Source: Oceanococcus sp041625325 | GTDB taxonomy: Bacteria > Pseudomonadota > Gammaproteobacteria > Nevskiales > Oceanococcaceae | Assembly: GCA_041625325.1 (NCBI GenBank) | Contig: JBFJTN010000025.1 | Location: 1 to 27,231, forward strand | Length of the DNA stretch: 27,231 nt | Reading direction: 5' to 3' | Shown here: positions 16,398 to 24,023 of the stretch, in pieces | Numbering within the stretch: position 1 is the first letter of the stretch | How the letters are laid out: each line of letters begins with the position of its first letter | Notes under the pieces: generated by a model | Databases searched by the model: none | Told to the model about the DNA's origin: nothing | What the model saw: only the letters and a program-made list of their open reading frames with translations | Program-made: the position numbers and the translations under genes

Positions 16398-17165
16398 ATG
16401 AGCCAGTCGCCCGCACCTCTGCGCCTGGGGGTGAACATTGATCATGTGGCCACGCTGCGCCAGCAGCGGGGAACCCGCTATCCCTCACCGCTGGCTGCCG
16501 CCTTCGTCGCCCAATCCGCCGGTGCGGACGGAATTACCGCGCATCTGCGCGAGGACCGTCGGCATATCCAGGAACGCGACGTGCGGGAGATCCGCGAGGC
16601 CCTGTCGATACCGCTCAACCTGGAACTGTCCCTGGACCCGGCAGTGCTGGCCATTGCCGTCGATATCGCGCCGCCAGCCTGCTGCATCGTGCCGGAGCGG
16701 CGCGAGGAGCTGACCACCGAAGGCGGGCTGGACGTGCGGGCCAAGCTGCAGCAGGTCAGCGAGGCCTGCGCGCGGCTGCGCGAGGTGGGCACCCGCTGCT
16801 CGCTGTTCATTGAAGCCGACGAGGCGCAGGTTGACGCCGCGGCGCAGGCCGGCGCCCAGGTGGTCGAACTGCATACCGGGCGCTATGCGGAGCTGGACGA
16901 CCCGGGCGATCTGGCCCGGTGCCTGCAGCAGATGCAGCGGGTGGCCGAGCATGCCGAGGCCGCCGGCCTGGAAGTGCATGCCGGCCATGGCCTGCATGTC
17001 GAGAATGTCGCGCCGGTGGCGCGCATCCGCCAGATCCGTGAGCTCAATATCGGCCACAGTATCGTGGCCGATGCGGTGATCATGGGCATGGCCGCGGCCG
17101 TGGCGCGGATGAAGGCCATCATGCTGCAGGCCCGTGCTCAGCCTGCGGTACGTTCCGCGCTGTAA
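16398..17165 (+). CDS. pdxJ: Pyridoxine 5'-phosphate synthase
   Basis: A 255-aa TIM-barrel enzyme that condenses 3-amino-1-hydroxyacetone phosphate with deoxyxylulose 5-phosphate to make pyridoxine 5'-phosphate (vitamin B6). LGVNIDHVATLRQQRG near the N-terminus, then DGITAHLREDRRHI (H49, R51), NLELS (E76) and the late HAGHGLHVENV segment are family signatures. The length is close to E. coli PdxJ (243 aa). ATG 16398 is chosen over a TTG at 16386, since alignment starts right after it. It comes 25 bp after recO, as in many gammaproteobacteria, and converges on the hybrid kinase gene with a 29-bp gap. Confidence 0.96.
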   Translation: MSQSPAPLRLGVNIDHVATLRQQRGTRYPSPLAAAFVAQSAGADGITAHLREDRRHIQERDVREIREALSIPLNLELSLDPAVLAIAVDIAPPACCIVPERREELTTEGGLDVRAKLQQVSEACARLREVGTRCSLFIEADEAQVDAAAQAGAQVVELHTGRYAELDDPGDLARCLQQMQRVAEHAEAAGLEVHAGHGLHVENVAPVARIRQIRELNIGHSIVADAVIMGMAAAVARMKAIMLQARAQPAVRSAL

Positions 17166-17194
17166 GCGTCCGCCGCGGCCCCGACAGGGCCGGC

Positions 17195-19819
17195 TCAGCC
17201 GCGCTGCTGGGTGGCCAGGCGTCGGCGCCGCTTGAGCGTTTCCGTCAGTCCGCGGACCGCTGCGGCCACATCCGCCATGTCGTCCCGCAGCCAGGGGTAG
17301 CGGGCGATGTCGTCGATGTCGTTGAGCCGACGCTCAAGGCGCTGAACATGGCTTTTCAGCGGTTCCAGATGATAGAAGGCGGCGGTGCCGTGCAGCTGAT
17401 GGGCCGCGTCGCGACAGGCCTTGAGCGTGCCCGCAATGTAGGCCTCGTCCAGTTCGTCAAGCTGGCGCGGCAGTTCGTCGATGATCATCTGGGACAGCTC
17501 CGGATCGTCCAGCAGTTGCTGCGCCAGTTGCGGCTTGGGCGGGCTGATTTCCTCGTCACGGTCGCGGCCGCGCAGCCAGGGGTGGAGGCTGCGCAGCAGC
17601 TGGCTTTCGTCGAAGGGCTTGGGCAGCAGCGCGTCCAGGCCGGCGTCCAGCCAGCGCCGTTCCTGTTCCCGGCTGAGAAAGGCGGGCATGCCGATGATCA
17701 CGGTATCGGGCGCCTCGCCAGCCTGGCGAATCGCCATCGTGGCCTCGATGCCGGACATGCGTGGCATGTTCTGATCCAGCAGGAGAAAGCGGGGGGCTGA
17801 GGCGCGGACCTGATCCACGGCTTCGGCGCCATTCTCGACCAGCCGGACCTCGGCGCCCAGACTGTCCAGCAGGGCCCGGAGGTAATGGCGGCTGGCCGCA
17901 TTGTTTTCGGCCACCAGCACGGAAATGCCGTGCAGGGCCTGTTCAGGCCAGCTGTCGCTGCCACTGAGCAGTTCGCAGCAGCAGCGGAATAGGCTGCTGC
18001 GGTCGCAGCATTTGGGGATGACCTTGTCCGCACCCTGCTCGCGCAGCCGGCGGTGCAGGTTCCCGTCCACGCTGTTGACCAGACAGCCGGTGGGCAGCTG
18101 CTGTGTCTGCGCATGCTTCAGCAACTGGAGCGCCGGCAACTCTCCGCACTCCTGGCTTGGCAGGCACAGCAGAATCAGGTCGGGCCGTCGCTCGGGGCTG
18201 ACACTCTGCAGCGTCCTCAGCATTTCCGCCGCGGAAGGGAAGCGGCGCATGTCTACCTGCCAGAACTCCAGCAGGTGCTGCAGCGCGCGCCAGCCCGTGT
18301 CACTCGCCTCCAGGATCCAGATCCGACGGCCACGCAGGGCGTCCCAGCTCGGCCGGCGTGCGGCATCGGCCTGCTCCTGCAGCGGCAGGCTCACGCTGAA
18401 TACCGAGCCCTGTCCGAGCGCGCTGCGCACCTCGATGCGGCCGCGCAGCAGTTCGGTCAGGCGCTTGACGATGGTCAGGCCCAGGCCGCTGCCGCCGCGC
18501 TGGCGCTGATCGTCCTCGGCGAATCGTTGATAGGCCGTGAAAAGCTGTGTCTGCTGCTGCGGGCTCAGGCCGATGCCGCTGTCCTCGACCTCGATGCGGA
18601 CCCACACCCGATCCGCTTCGTCCGCCTGCCGGCTCACATGGATCAGCACCTCGCCCTGATCGGTGAACTTGATCGCATTGGAGACCAGATTGGTCAGGAT
18701 CTGCTGCAGTCGCGCGGCATCACCGAGCAACTTGTCGGGCACGTCGTGATCGACAATGCGGATGAGGTCCAGGGCCTTTTCGTAGGCCAGCGGGGCCAGC
18801 AGCGAAAGGGTGTCCTCGACAATGTCATTGATGTCGAAGGCCACCTCGTGCAGTTCCAGCCGCCCGGCGTCGATGCGCTCCATGTCCAGCATGTCATTGA
18901 TCATGCCGACCAGCCCCTTGGCGGACTTGCGGATGGTCTGCACGAAGTCCCGTTGCTCGTTGCTGAGCTCGCCCTTGTCGAGCAGGTCGGAAAATCCGAG
19001 GATCGCGGTCAAGGGGGTGCGCAATTCGTGACTGATGCCCGAAGTCAGGGCCGAGCGCGAGGCGAAGCTCTCCCGGGTGCGTTCCACCTCCTCGCGCAAC
19101 CTGTGAATCTCCCGTTCGGCATCTTCCCGCTGCAGCTGGCGCCGTCGGTCCGCATGGTCGGCATGCTGCTGCAGCGCATCGCGGGAAAAGCGCAGGCGCT
19201 GCGCCAGGACTGCCAGGCTGGCAGCGATCGCCCCGCTCAGGCCGCCCGTCGATGGCGGCGGACGGTTCAGTTCCCCGGCCTCCAGGGCCAGCGCCCAGCG
19301 CAGCACTGCCAGCCAGGGCCGTCGAGCCAGCTGGTAGGCGATCGGGGCCAGGACCAGGATGATCAGCAGCAGGGCGAGGCTGGTGAACAGCAGATCCCGC
19401 CGCAGCGCGTGAGCCAGTGGCACGGGCAGGGCGGCAGGCACCAGGACCAGATCGGTTTCGGCGTCCAGTGTGAGGTGCAGGGCCTTCGGCCTGGGCCAGC
19501 GCGCTGCCCTGTGGGGGCGGTCATGCTGCCAGACTCGCGCGCCCTCGTGGTCCTCGAGATAGGCCTGACTCCAGGGCAGCTCCCGCAGGGCGGCCGAGAA
19601 GCCGGCCTCGTCCTGCCAGCTGCGCGGGTCGCTGAAGCGTTGCCGGACCTCGCCGGCCAGGGCCTGGGTCTGCCGAGCCAGGGCACCGCTCGCGGCGTTG
19701 CGGGCGTACAGGCTGATCGCGATCAGGCCCAGCAGCAGCAGCGGCAGAACCACGGCCAGCAGCAGCGGCCATTCGACCGGCGCGGATCTGCGGCGCATTG
19801 CGGGTTCGGTCTGGCTCAC
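17195..19819 (-). CDS. BarA-type hybrid sensor histidine kinase with pseudo-receiver
   Basis: An 874-aa multi-domain inner-membrane kinase. Helices at about 17-38 and 143-163 bracket a periplasmic domain of about 100 aa. A HAMP-like/linker and coiled-coil region (about 165-250) leads to HisKA with H264 (GISHELRTPL). The ATPase domain has the N-box N381 and the G boxes DSGIG (413-417) and GSGLGL (443-448). Receiver 1 (about 498-617) is degenerate: the phospho-acceptor Asp is replaced by C552, and it holds eight of the protein's nine Cys. Receiver 2 (about 631-749) keeps D682 and K734, but the usual Thr/Ser is a Pro (residue 712). A C-terminal HPt domain carries H807 (AHQLHGTAAF). The layout fits BarA/GacS, which signals to UvrY/GacA; partner and stimulus are not visible here. 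Confidence 0.93.
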   Translation of the reverse strand: MSQTEPAMRRRSAPVEWPLLLAVVLPLLLLGLIAISLYARNAASGALARQTQALAGEVRQRFSDPRSWQDEAGFSAALRELPWSQAYLEDHEGARVWQHDRPHRAARWPRPKALHLTLDAETDLVLVPAALPVPLAHALRRDLLFTSLALLLIILVLAPIAYQLARRPWLAVLRWALALEAGELNRPPPSTGGLSGAIAASLAVLAQRLRFSRDALQQHADHADRRRQLQREDAEREIHRLREEVERTRESFASRSALTSGISHELRTPLTAILGFSDLLDKGELSNEQRDFVQTIRKSAKGLVGMINDMLDMERIDAGRLELHEVAFDINDIVEDTLSLLAPLAYEKALDLIRIVDHDVPDKLLGDAARLQQILTNLVSNAIKFTDQGEVLIHVSRQADEADRVWVRIEVEDSGIGLSPQQQTQLFTAYQRFAEDDQRQRGGSGLGLTIVKRLTELLRGRIEVRSALGQGSVFSVSLPLQEQADAARRPSWDALRGRRIWILEASDTGWRALQHLLEFWQVDMRRFPSAAEMLRTLQSVSPERRPDLILLCLPSQECGELPALQLLKHAQTQQLPTGCLVNSVDGNLHRRLREQGADKVIPKCCDRSSLFRCCCELLSGSDSWPEQALHGISVLVAENNAASRHYLRALLDSLGAEVRLVENGAEAVDQVRASAPRFLLLDQNMPRMSGIEATMAIRQAGEAPDTVIIGMPAFLSREQERRWLDAGLDALLPKPFDESQLLRSLHPWLRGRDRDEEISPPKPQLAQQLLDDPELSQMIIDELPRQLDELDEAYIAGTLKACRDAAHQLHGTAAFYHLEPLKSHVQRLERRLNDIDDIARYPWLRDDMADVAAAVRGLTETLKRRRRLATQQRG

Positions 19820-19846
19820 GGTTCGGGAATCTGGCGAGGGGCTGCC

Positions 19847-19852
19847 TATAAT
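19847..19852 (+). promoter_or_regulatory. -10 box for the OmpA-family gene
   Basis: A perfect TATAAT lies 37 bp before the ATG at 19889, in the 69-bp gap between the divergent kinase and porin genes. The -35 is weak (TTCGGG at 19822-19827, 19-bp spacer). A start near 19859 would give a leader of about 30 bases. Confidence 0.5.
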
Positions 19853-19888
19853 AGGGGCTTGGCTTCAGCACAAGAGTAGGTCTGACTG

Positions 19889-21028
19889 ATGATTCAAGAA
19901 AGTCGCTCCGGGCGCGTGACCCGTTATCTGGCCGTCCTGATCTGCACGGGCGCGGTGGTTGCCGCCGCCTCAGCCAGCGAGGATCGCTCCTTCCATGCTG
20001 GCGCCATGGCCACCTATCTGGAACCGAGCGAGGTGCGCGCCGCCGATGGCGGGGTGGGTGCCGGCCTGTATCTGGGCACCGCGCTGCGCCGGTTCCCCGG
20101 CTGGCACACGGAGCTGAGCGCGAACTGGAATGAGCTGGAGCGGGACGGCGCCGGCGGTTCGGATCAGATCTACCAGCTCGGCGTCGACCTGCTGCGCCGA
20201 TTCGCCTGGACGCCGGAACTGACGCCCTATGCCGTGGGTGGGCTGGCGGCGTCCTACGAAGAGATCCGTGGTGATTCCAGCACCCAGCCCAGCCTCGGAC
20301 TGGGGGCAGGCCTGCTATGGCGGCTGCCGCTTCCGGCCTGGAGCCTGCGCCTGGATGCGCGGGCGCTGGCCCAGGAAAACGACTACGAGTCCGCCGGCAT
20401 GAGCGATTCCGGCCGGGCGCTGCTGGTCGATGGCCGATTCGGGCTGGGCCTGCAGTGGAACAGCGGCGTGCAGACGGTGGCGACAAGCGACGATGCCGAT
20501 CGCGACGGGGTTCCCGATGGGCAGGACCTGTGCCCGGACAGCCTGCCGGACGCCCAGGTCGATGCGACGGGTTGCGAGGCCCTGTCGCTGGCCGATGCCG
20601 ACGGTGACGGTGTGCCGGACCGCATGGACAGCTGCCCGGGCACGCCGCGGGGCACGGTGGTCAACGCCAGCGGTTGCGGCACCGAGGCCGAAGTGCAGTT
20701 GCGTGGCGTGAACTTCGAATTCGATTCCGACCGGCTGACCCCGCAGGCGCGGGAAGTGCTGCTGCCGATCGCCGAGCTGCTGCGTGGGGGACTCAAGGAC
20801 ATCCGCATCGAGATCGCCGGGCACACCGATGCGCGCGGCGATGACGATTACAACCGGGCCCTGTCCGCCCGTCGCGCCTGGTCGGTCAAGAACTTCCTCG
20901 TCGAGCACGGGGTGGCGACCGGGCGGCTGATCGCCACCGGTTACGGCGCCAGCCGGCCGGTGGCCGACAACGCCACCGAGGAAGGTCGCGCCGAGAATCG
21001 CCGGGTCGTCTTCCGCGTCGTCGACTGA
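19889..21028 (+). CDS. OmpA/OprF-family outer membrane protein
   Basis: A 379-aa protein with a signal peptide (about residues 1-29, ending AAASA). An N-terminal beta-barrel region (about 35-195) shows alternating hydrophobic strands. Two thrombospondin type 3-like calcium-binding repeats follow: DADRDGVPDGQDLCPD (202-217) and DADGDGVPDRMDSCPG (236-251), each ending with a paired Cys. The C-terminal OmpA-like domain (about 268-379) binds peptidoglycan: GHTDARG with D314, and LSARRA with R329, match the diaminopimelate-binding Asp and Arg of E. coli OmpA. This arrangement fits OprF-type proteins that tether outer membrane to cell wall. It is divergent from the BarA-type kinase; regulation by it is not shown. 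Confidence 0.9.
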   Translation: MIQESRSGRVTRYLAVLICTGAVVAAASASEDRSFHAGAMATYLEPSEVRAADGGVGAGLYLGTALRRFPGWHTELSANWNELERDGAGGSDQIYQLGVDLLRRFAWTPELTPYAVGGLAASYEEIRGDSSTQPSLGLGAGLLWRLPLPAWSLRLDARALAQENDYESAGMSDSGRALLVDGRFGLGLQWNSGVQTVATSDDADRDGVPDGQDLCPDSLPDAQVDATGCEALSLADADGDGVPDRMDSCPGTPRGTVVNASGCGTEAEVQLRGVNFEFDSDRLTPQAREVLLPIAELLRGGLKDIRIEIAGHTDARGDDDYNRALSARRAWSVKNFLVEHGVATGRLIATGYGASRPVADNATEEGRAENRRVVFRVVD

Positions 21029-21081
21029 CGCCTGGTGTCGGCGGTCAGCGGAACCGGACGGGCGCGCAGCCGAGGGGTCGC

Positions 21082-22098
21082 TTGAGCCCGCGCCCCTACG
21101 TGCGCCCGGCCCGGACCGAAGACCTGCCGCAGTTGCTGCGCCTGGCCGGCAAGGCCGGTGTCGGGCTGACCACCCTGCCGGCCAATCGCGATGTGCTGGC
21201 CGGCCGCATCGCCGCGTCCCAGGCCGCGCTGGCTCAGGACGTGACGAGCCCGGGCGGGCAGAGCTACCTGTTCGTGCTGGTGTCCGGCCGGCGACTGATC
21301 GGTTGCAGTGCCATCATCGCCGCGGTGGGTACCGAGCAGGCCTTCTACAATTACCATGTGGGTCGCAGCGTCTTTGCCTCCCGCGAGCTGGGGGTCTATC
21401 GCTCGATACCGACCCTCTACCTGAGCAACGACCTGACCGGCTCCAGCGAACTGGCCACGCTGTTCGTGGACCCGGACTGGCGCCAGAGCGGCGCCGGCGC
21501 GCTGATCAGCCTGTGCCGCTTTCTGTTCGTCGCCAGCCATCGCCGACGTTTCGCCCGCCGTTTCATCGCGGAGCTGCGCGGCGTCGCCGATGCCCAGGGC
21601 CGTTCGCCGTTCTGGGAGGGTCTGGGGCGTCAGTTCTTTGCCATGGATTTCTCCGTGGCGGACATGCTCAGCGGGGCACAGACCCGCTCGTTCATTGCCG
21701 AGCTGATGCCGCGCCACCCCGTCTACACGGTGCTGTTGCCGCCGGAGGCCCGGGCCGCGATTGGCGAGGTCCACGAGCAGACACGGGCCGCCCGGCGCAT
21801 TCTCGAGGCGGAGGGGTTCCGCTATCGCGATTACGTGGACATCTTCGATGCCGGACCGGCGGTCGAGGCTGACACCGGCAGTATCCGCAGCATCCGCAAG
21901 GCCCGCCGCGGGCAGGCCAGGGTGGCGCCGGCGAGTGCCTGCATCCTGCCCGCCATCGTGGCCAACCGGGCGCTGGAGGACTTCCGTGCGATCCGCTGCC
22001 AGGTGGGACTGGAGGGGGATGACATCCTGGTCTCGCGCGCCGATCTGCGACGCCTGCTGGCGGAGCCGGGTGAGGAGCTGATCTTGCGTCGGCTGTAG
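21082..22098 (+). CDS. astA: Arginine N-succinyltransferase
   Basis: A 338-aa enzyme that transfers succinate from succinyl-CoA to arginine, the first step of the AST pathway that degrades arginine to glutamate and succinate. The sequence follows E. coli AstA closely: GLTTLPANRDVLAGRI, YNYHVG, YLSNDLTGSSELATLFVDPD, MRGV-equivalent ELRGVADAQG, FWEGLGRQFFAMDF, FIAELMPRHPVYT and EGFRYRDYVDIFDAGP. The start is TTG at 21082 with a GAGGGG site 4-5 bases upstream; no in-frame ATG is nearby. It starts 53 bp after the porin. AstB is encoded 3 kb downstream, separated by three unrelated genes; astC and astD are not in the window. Confidence 0.95.
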   Translation: MSPRPYVRPARTEDLPQLLRLAGKAGVGLTTLPANRDVLAGRIAASQAALAQDVTSPGGQSYLFVLVSGRRLIGCSAIIAAVGTEQAFYNYHVGRSVFASRELGVYRSIPTLYLSNDLTGSSELATLFVDPDWRQSGAGALISLCRFLFVASHRRRFARRFIAELRGVADAQGRSPFWEGLGRQFFAMDFSVADMLSGAQTRSFIAELMPRHPVYTVLLPPEARAAIGEVHEQTRAARRILEAEGFRYRDYVDIFDAGPAVEADTGSIRSIRKARRGQARVAPASACILPAIVANRALEDFRAIRCQVGLEGDDILVSRADLRRLLAEPGEELILRRL

Positions 22099-22188
22099 CC
22101 GAATCACGGGCCGGGGGAACCGAATCCCGGCGTCATCCGTGAAGTCCGGGGTGGGCGCGTTGCGCCGAGACTATCTAGGGAGAACACC

Positions 22189-23541
22189 ATGCTGCTGCAA
22201 TCGATGGCAGGCGATCGACGAGCGTCGGGACGCCTGAGTACCGCGGAACCCTTTCGAGTCAGCGACGCCGTGGCGCTTGCCGGCCTGCGTCCGCTGCTGG
22301 GCCTGGCCTTGCTCGCCTGCGCGACGGCCCCCCAGGCCGCCGATCTGGGCAGCGTCACGCTGAGCATTGCCGAGCCAGAGCATCACGTGGGCGACGGTCC
22401 GAATACGGGCATCAACCCCACGGTCGACATCGACAATCTGATTTGCCAGGACCCGGTGCTGAGCTGCGACAGTTTCGCGCTGACCGTGAAGCTGCCGGAG
22501 GACCTGGTCGAGTATTTCCCCGGGGCCCTGTTCACCCTGTTCCTGAACTGGGAATCCGATACCGGTCTGGATGATTACGACATGTATCTCCACGACGCCG
22601 ACGGCCAGGAACTGGATTCGTCGATTTCCTCGGGTGGGCCGGAATCGATCACCCTGCTGGCCGAGCCCGGCAGCACCGACTACACGGTCACCATCGCGCA
22701 CTACGCGGTGATCAATGCCACCTACGACACCGCGGTGACCCTGAGCCTGGGCGAGCCGGCCGCGGAGAAAAGCGATGCGGAGATCGCGCAGTGGCTGGCA
22801 GAGCACGGCGGCAGCGCGGCGCGTGCCGATGAACTGCTGGCCAGCTGCCAGCCGCCGGGCGTCACCGTGCTGGCAGATGCCGAGGGTGACAGCAGCCTGC
22901 CCCTGCCGGGACATGATCTGCAGGAGTTGCGGGTCTACCAGACCGTTGACGAGGCCGGTGAGCCGCTGATCGGTTTCGAACTGCAGCTGGATGACCTCAG
23001 TTCGCTGACGCCGCAGACCTCGTATTTCGTCTCCTTCCGGACCATCTACGGCGATGTTCGTGGCGTGCGCATGGAGGTGGATACCTTCGGTGCGGTCAGC
23101 ATGTTCTCCTATGTCGTGTCCGAGGACACGGACGGCGAGCGCGAAGGCCACTTCGTCGCGGATGGCACCGCGGTGCCGGCGCATGAGTCCAGCCACTACA
23201 CCGATGATGGCCTGATCGTGATCCGGGTCCGTCCGCAGCAGCTGCAGTTGCTGCTGGAGCACGACACGCTGAGCGGCTTCAACTCCGGGGTCATCCTGTT
23301 CATCGGCGCGGCCGGTATCGGCGGGGCCTCGACCACCGACTCCATGCCCAATGGCCTGTCCCGCATGGGGGAATTCGAGTACCTGAGCCAGGAGGAGTGC
23401 AGCGCTGAGGCCGGCGAATCGCCGAGTCGCGCTGACGCCACCGACTCCGCCCGTGCAGCCTCGAGCGATCTGCGCGGTGGCGGTCTGGGTGGTGGCCTGC
23501 TGATCCTGCTGGCGACGGCGGCGCTGCGTCGGCGGCGCTGA
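22189..23541 (+). CDS. Secreted protein with GlyGly-CTERM-like C-terminal anchor
   Basis: A 450-aa protein with no family I can name for its core. A long N-terminal extension (about 28 residues) precedes a hydrophobic signal segment (about 29-50) ending LLACATAPQA, which could be cut by signal peptidase I, or at C44 as a lipoprotein. Residues about 75-185 resemble a beta-sandwich of pre-peptidase C-terminal (PPC) type, with FTLFLNWESDTGLDDYDMYL and ITLLAEPGSTDYTVTIAHY. A second beta-rich region follows. The C-terminus is a glycine-rich linker (GGGLGGG), a hydrophobic helix and RRRR (430-450), the tripartite form of GlyGly-CTERM sorting signals processed by rhombosortase. ATG 22189 has a strong AGGGAG site 6 bases upstream. 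A GTG at about 22270 is an alternative start just ahead of the signal segment. Confidence 0.75.
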   Translation: MLLQSMAGDRRASGRLSTAEPFRVSDAVALAGLRPLLGLALLACATAPQAADLGSVTLSIAEPEHHVGDGPNTGINPTVDIDNLICQDPVLSCDSFALTVKLPEDLVEYFPGALFTLFLNWESDTGLDDYDMYLHDADGQELDSSISSGGPESITLLAEPGSTDYTVTIAHYAVINATYDTAVTLSLGEPAAEKSDAEIAQWLAEHGGSAARADELLASCQPPGVTVLADAEGDSSLPLPGHDLQELRVYQTVDEAGEPLIGFELQLDDLSSLTPQTSYFVSFRTIYGDVRGVRMEVDTFGAVSMFSYVVSEDTDGEREGHFVADGTAVPAHESSHYTDDGLIVIRVRPQQLQLLLEHDTLSGFNSGVILFIGAAGIGGASTTDSMPNGLSRMGEFEYLSQEECSAEAGESPSRADATDSARAASSDLRGGGLGGGLLILLATAALRRRR

Positions 23542-23559
23542 GTCCGGCCCGGCTGTTCC

Positions 23560-23596
23560 AGGCCCCGGCGGCGCGAGCCCCCGGGGCCTTTTCTTT
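23560..23596 (+). terminator. Rho-independent terminator with GNRA loop
   Basis: AGGCCCCGG (23560-23568) pairs with CCGGGGCCT (23581-23589). After one C-C mismatch, the inner GGC/GCC pairs close a GCGA tetraloop (23573-23576). TTTTCTTT follows at 23589-23596. It lies 19 bp after the stop of the GlyGly-CTERM-like gene and should end that transcript. Confidence 0.85.
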
Positions 23597-23693
23597 GCGC
23601 GTGACGAGTCGCCGGGATTTTGACGTTTCCTTCACCCCGGGATCGGCAAGCTGCGCTCAGGCTGAATCACAGCGACAGCAACAAGGCGGCAAC

Positions 23694-23849
23694 ATGGCGC
23701 GACGAAAGCATGACCACGCGGTGGAGGTTCGGGTTGAAGCCCTCGAGGCGGCGGGACCCGAGACACTTGCCAATCGACTGGTCCTGTGGAGCGCGATCGC
23801 GGCCTTCGCGGCCCTGATGCTGAGCTGGATCGGCGCAGTACAGGCCTGA
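23694..23849 (+). CDS. Small single-pass membrane protein, unknown function
   Basis: A 51-aa protein starting MARRKHDHAVEVRVEALEAA, with a basic-then-acidic N-terminal soluble half and one membrane helix at about residues 28-48 (LVLWSAIAAFAALMLSWIGA), ending VQA. ATG 23694 has an AAGGCGG site about 4 bases upstream. The open frame extends upstream to 23595, but that stretch has no good start signal. The gene is isolated between two strong terminator hairpins (23560-23596 and 23973-24000), so it probably has its own transcript. TTGACG at 23620-23625 is a good -35 match, but no convincing -10 follows. No homologue is recognised; it could be a small regulatory membrane protein or a chance ORF, though its position and codon use suggest a real gene. 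Confidence 0.55.
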   Translation: MARRKHDHAVEVRVEALEAAGPETLANRLVLWSAIAAFAALMLSWIGAVQA

Positions 23850-23972
23850 CAACGAATCATCGATCCCCCAAGTCCTTGTGTCCCTGCAAGGCACGTCTGA
23901 CCGGGTCACTCTCCCTCAACGTCCTCCCCCATGGCTCCCCCAAGCCATACGACGGACTCGGTTAGACTAGCT

Positions 23973-24000
23973 GCCGCGGCCTCCGGGCCGCGGCTTTTTT
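23973..24000 (+). terminator. Rho-independent terminator
   Basis: A perfect 9-bp stem, GCCGCGGCC (23973-23981) and GGCCGCGGC (23986-23994), with a TCCG loop, followed by six T (23995-24000). It lies 123 bp after the small membrane protein gene and 23 bp before the next start codon, so it probably ends the transcript of the small gene or of a short RNA between them. Confidence 0.85.
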
Positions 24001-24023
24001 ATGTCCGTTTCTGGGGGAGACAC

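Noticed and set aside
17176..17192. Inverted repeat CGGCCC/GGGCCG in the pdxJ-kinase convergent gap as a bidirectional terminator
   Set aside because: The stem is only 6 bp and neither strand has a T tract. In DNA this GC-rich such repeats are common by chance.
18053..19879. Plus-strand open frame of about 608 codons opposite the hybrid kinase
   Set aside because: Kinase domains on the minus strand are certain. The plus frame is Gln/Ala/Arg-rich with no domain.
23963..23968. TAGACT as a -10 box for the SMP-30-like gene
   Set aside because: No -35 is visible, and transcription would run straight into the strong terminator at 23973-24000 before reaching the gene.
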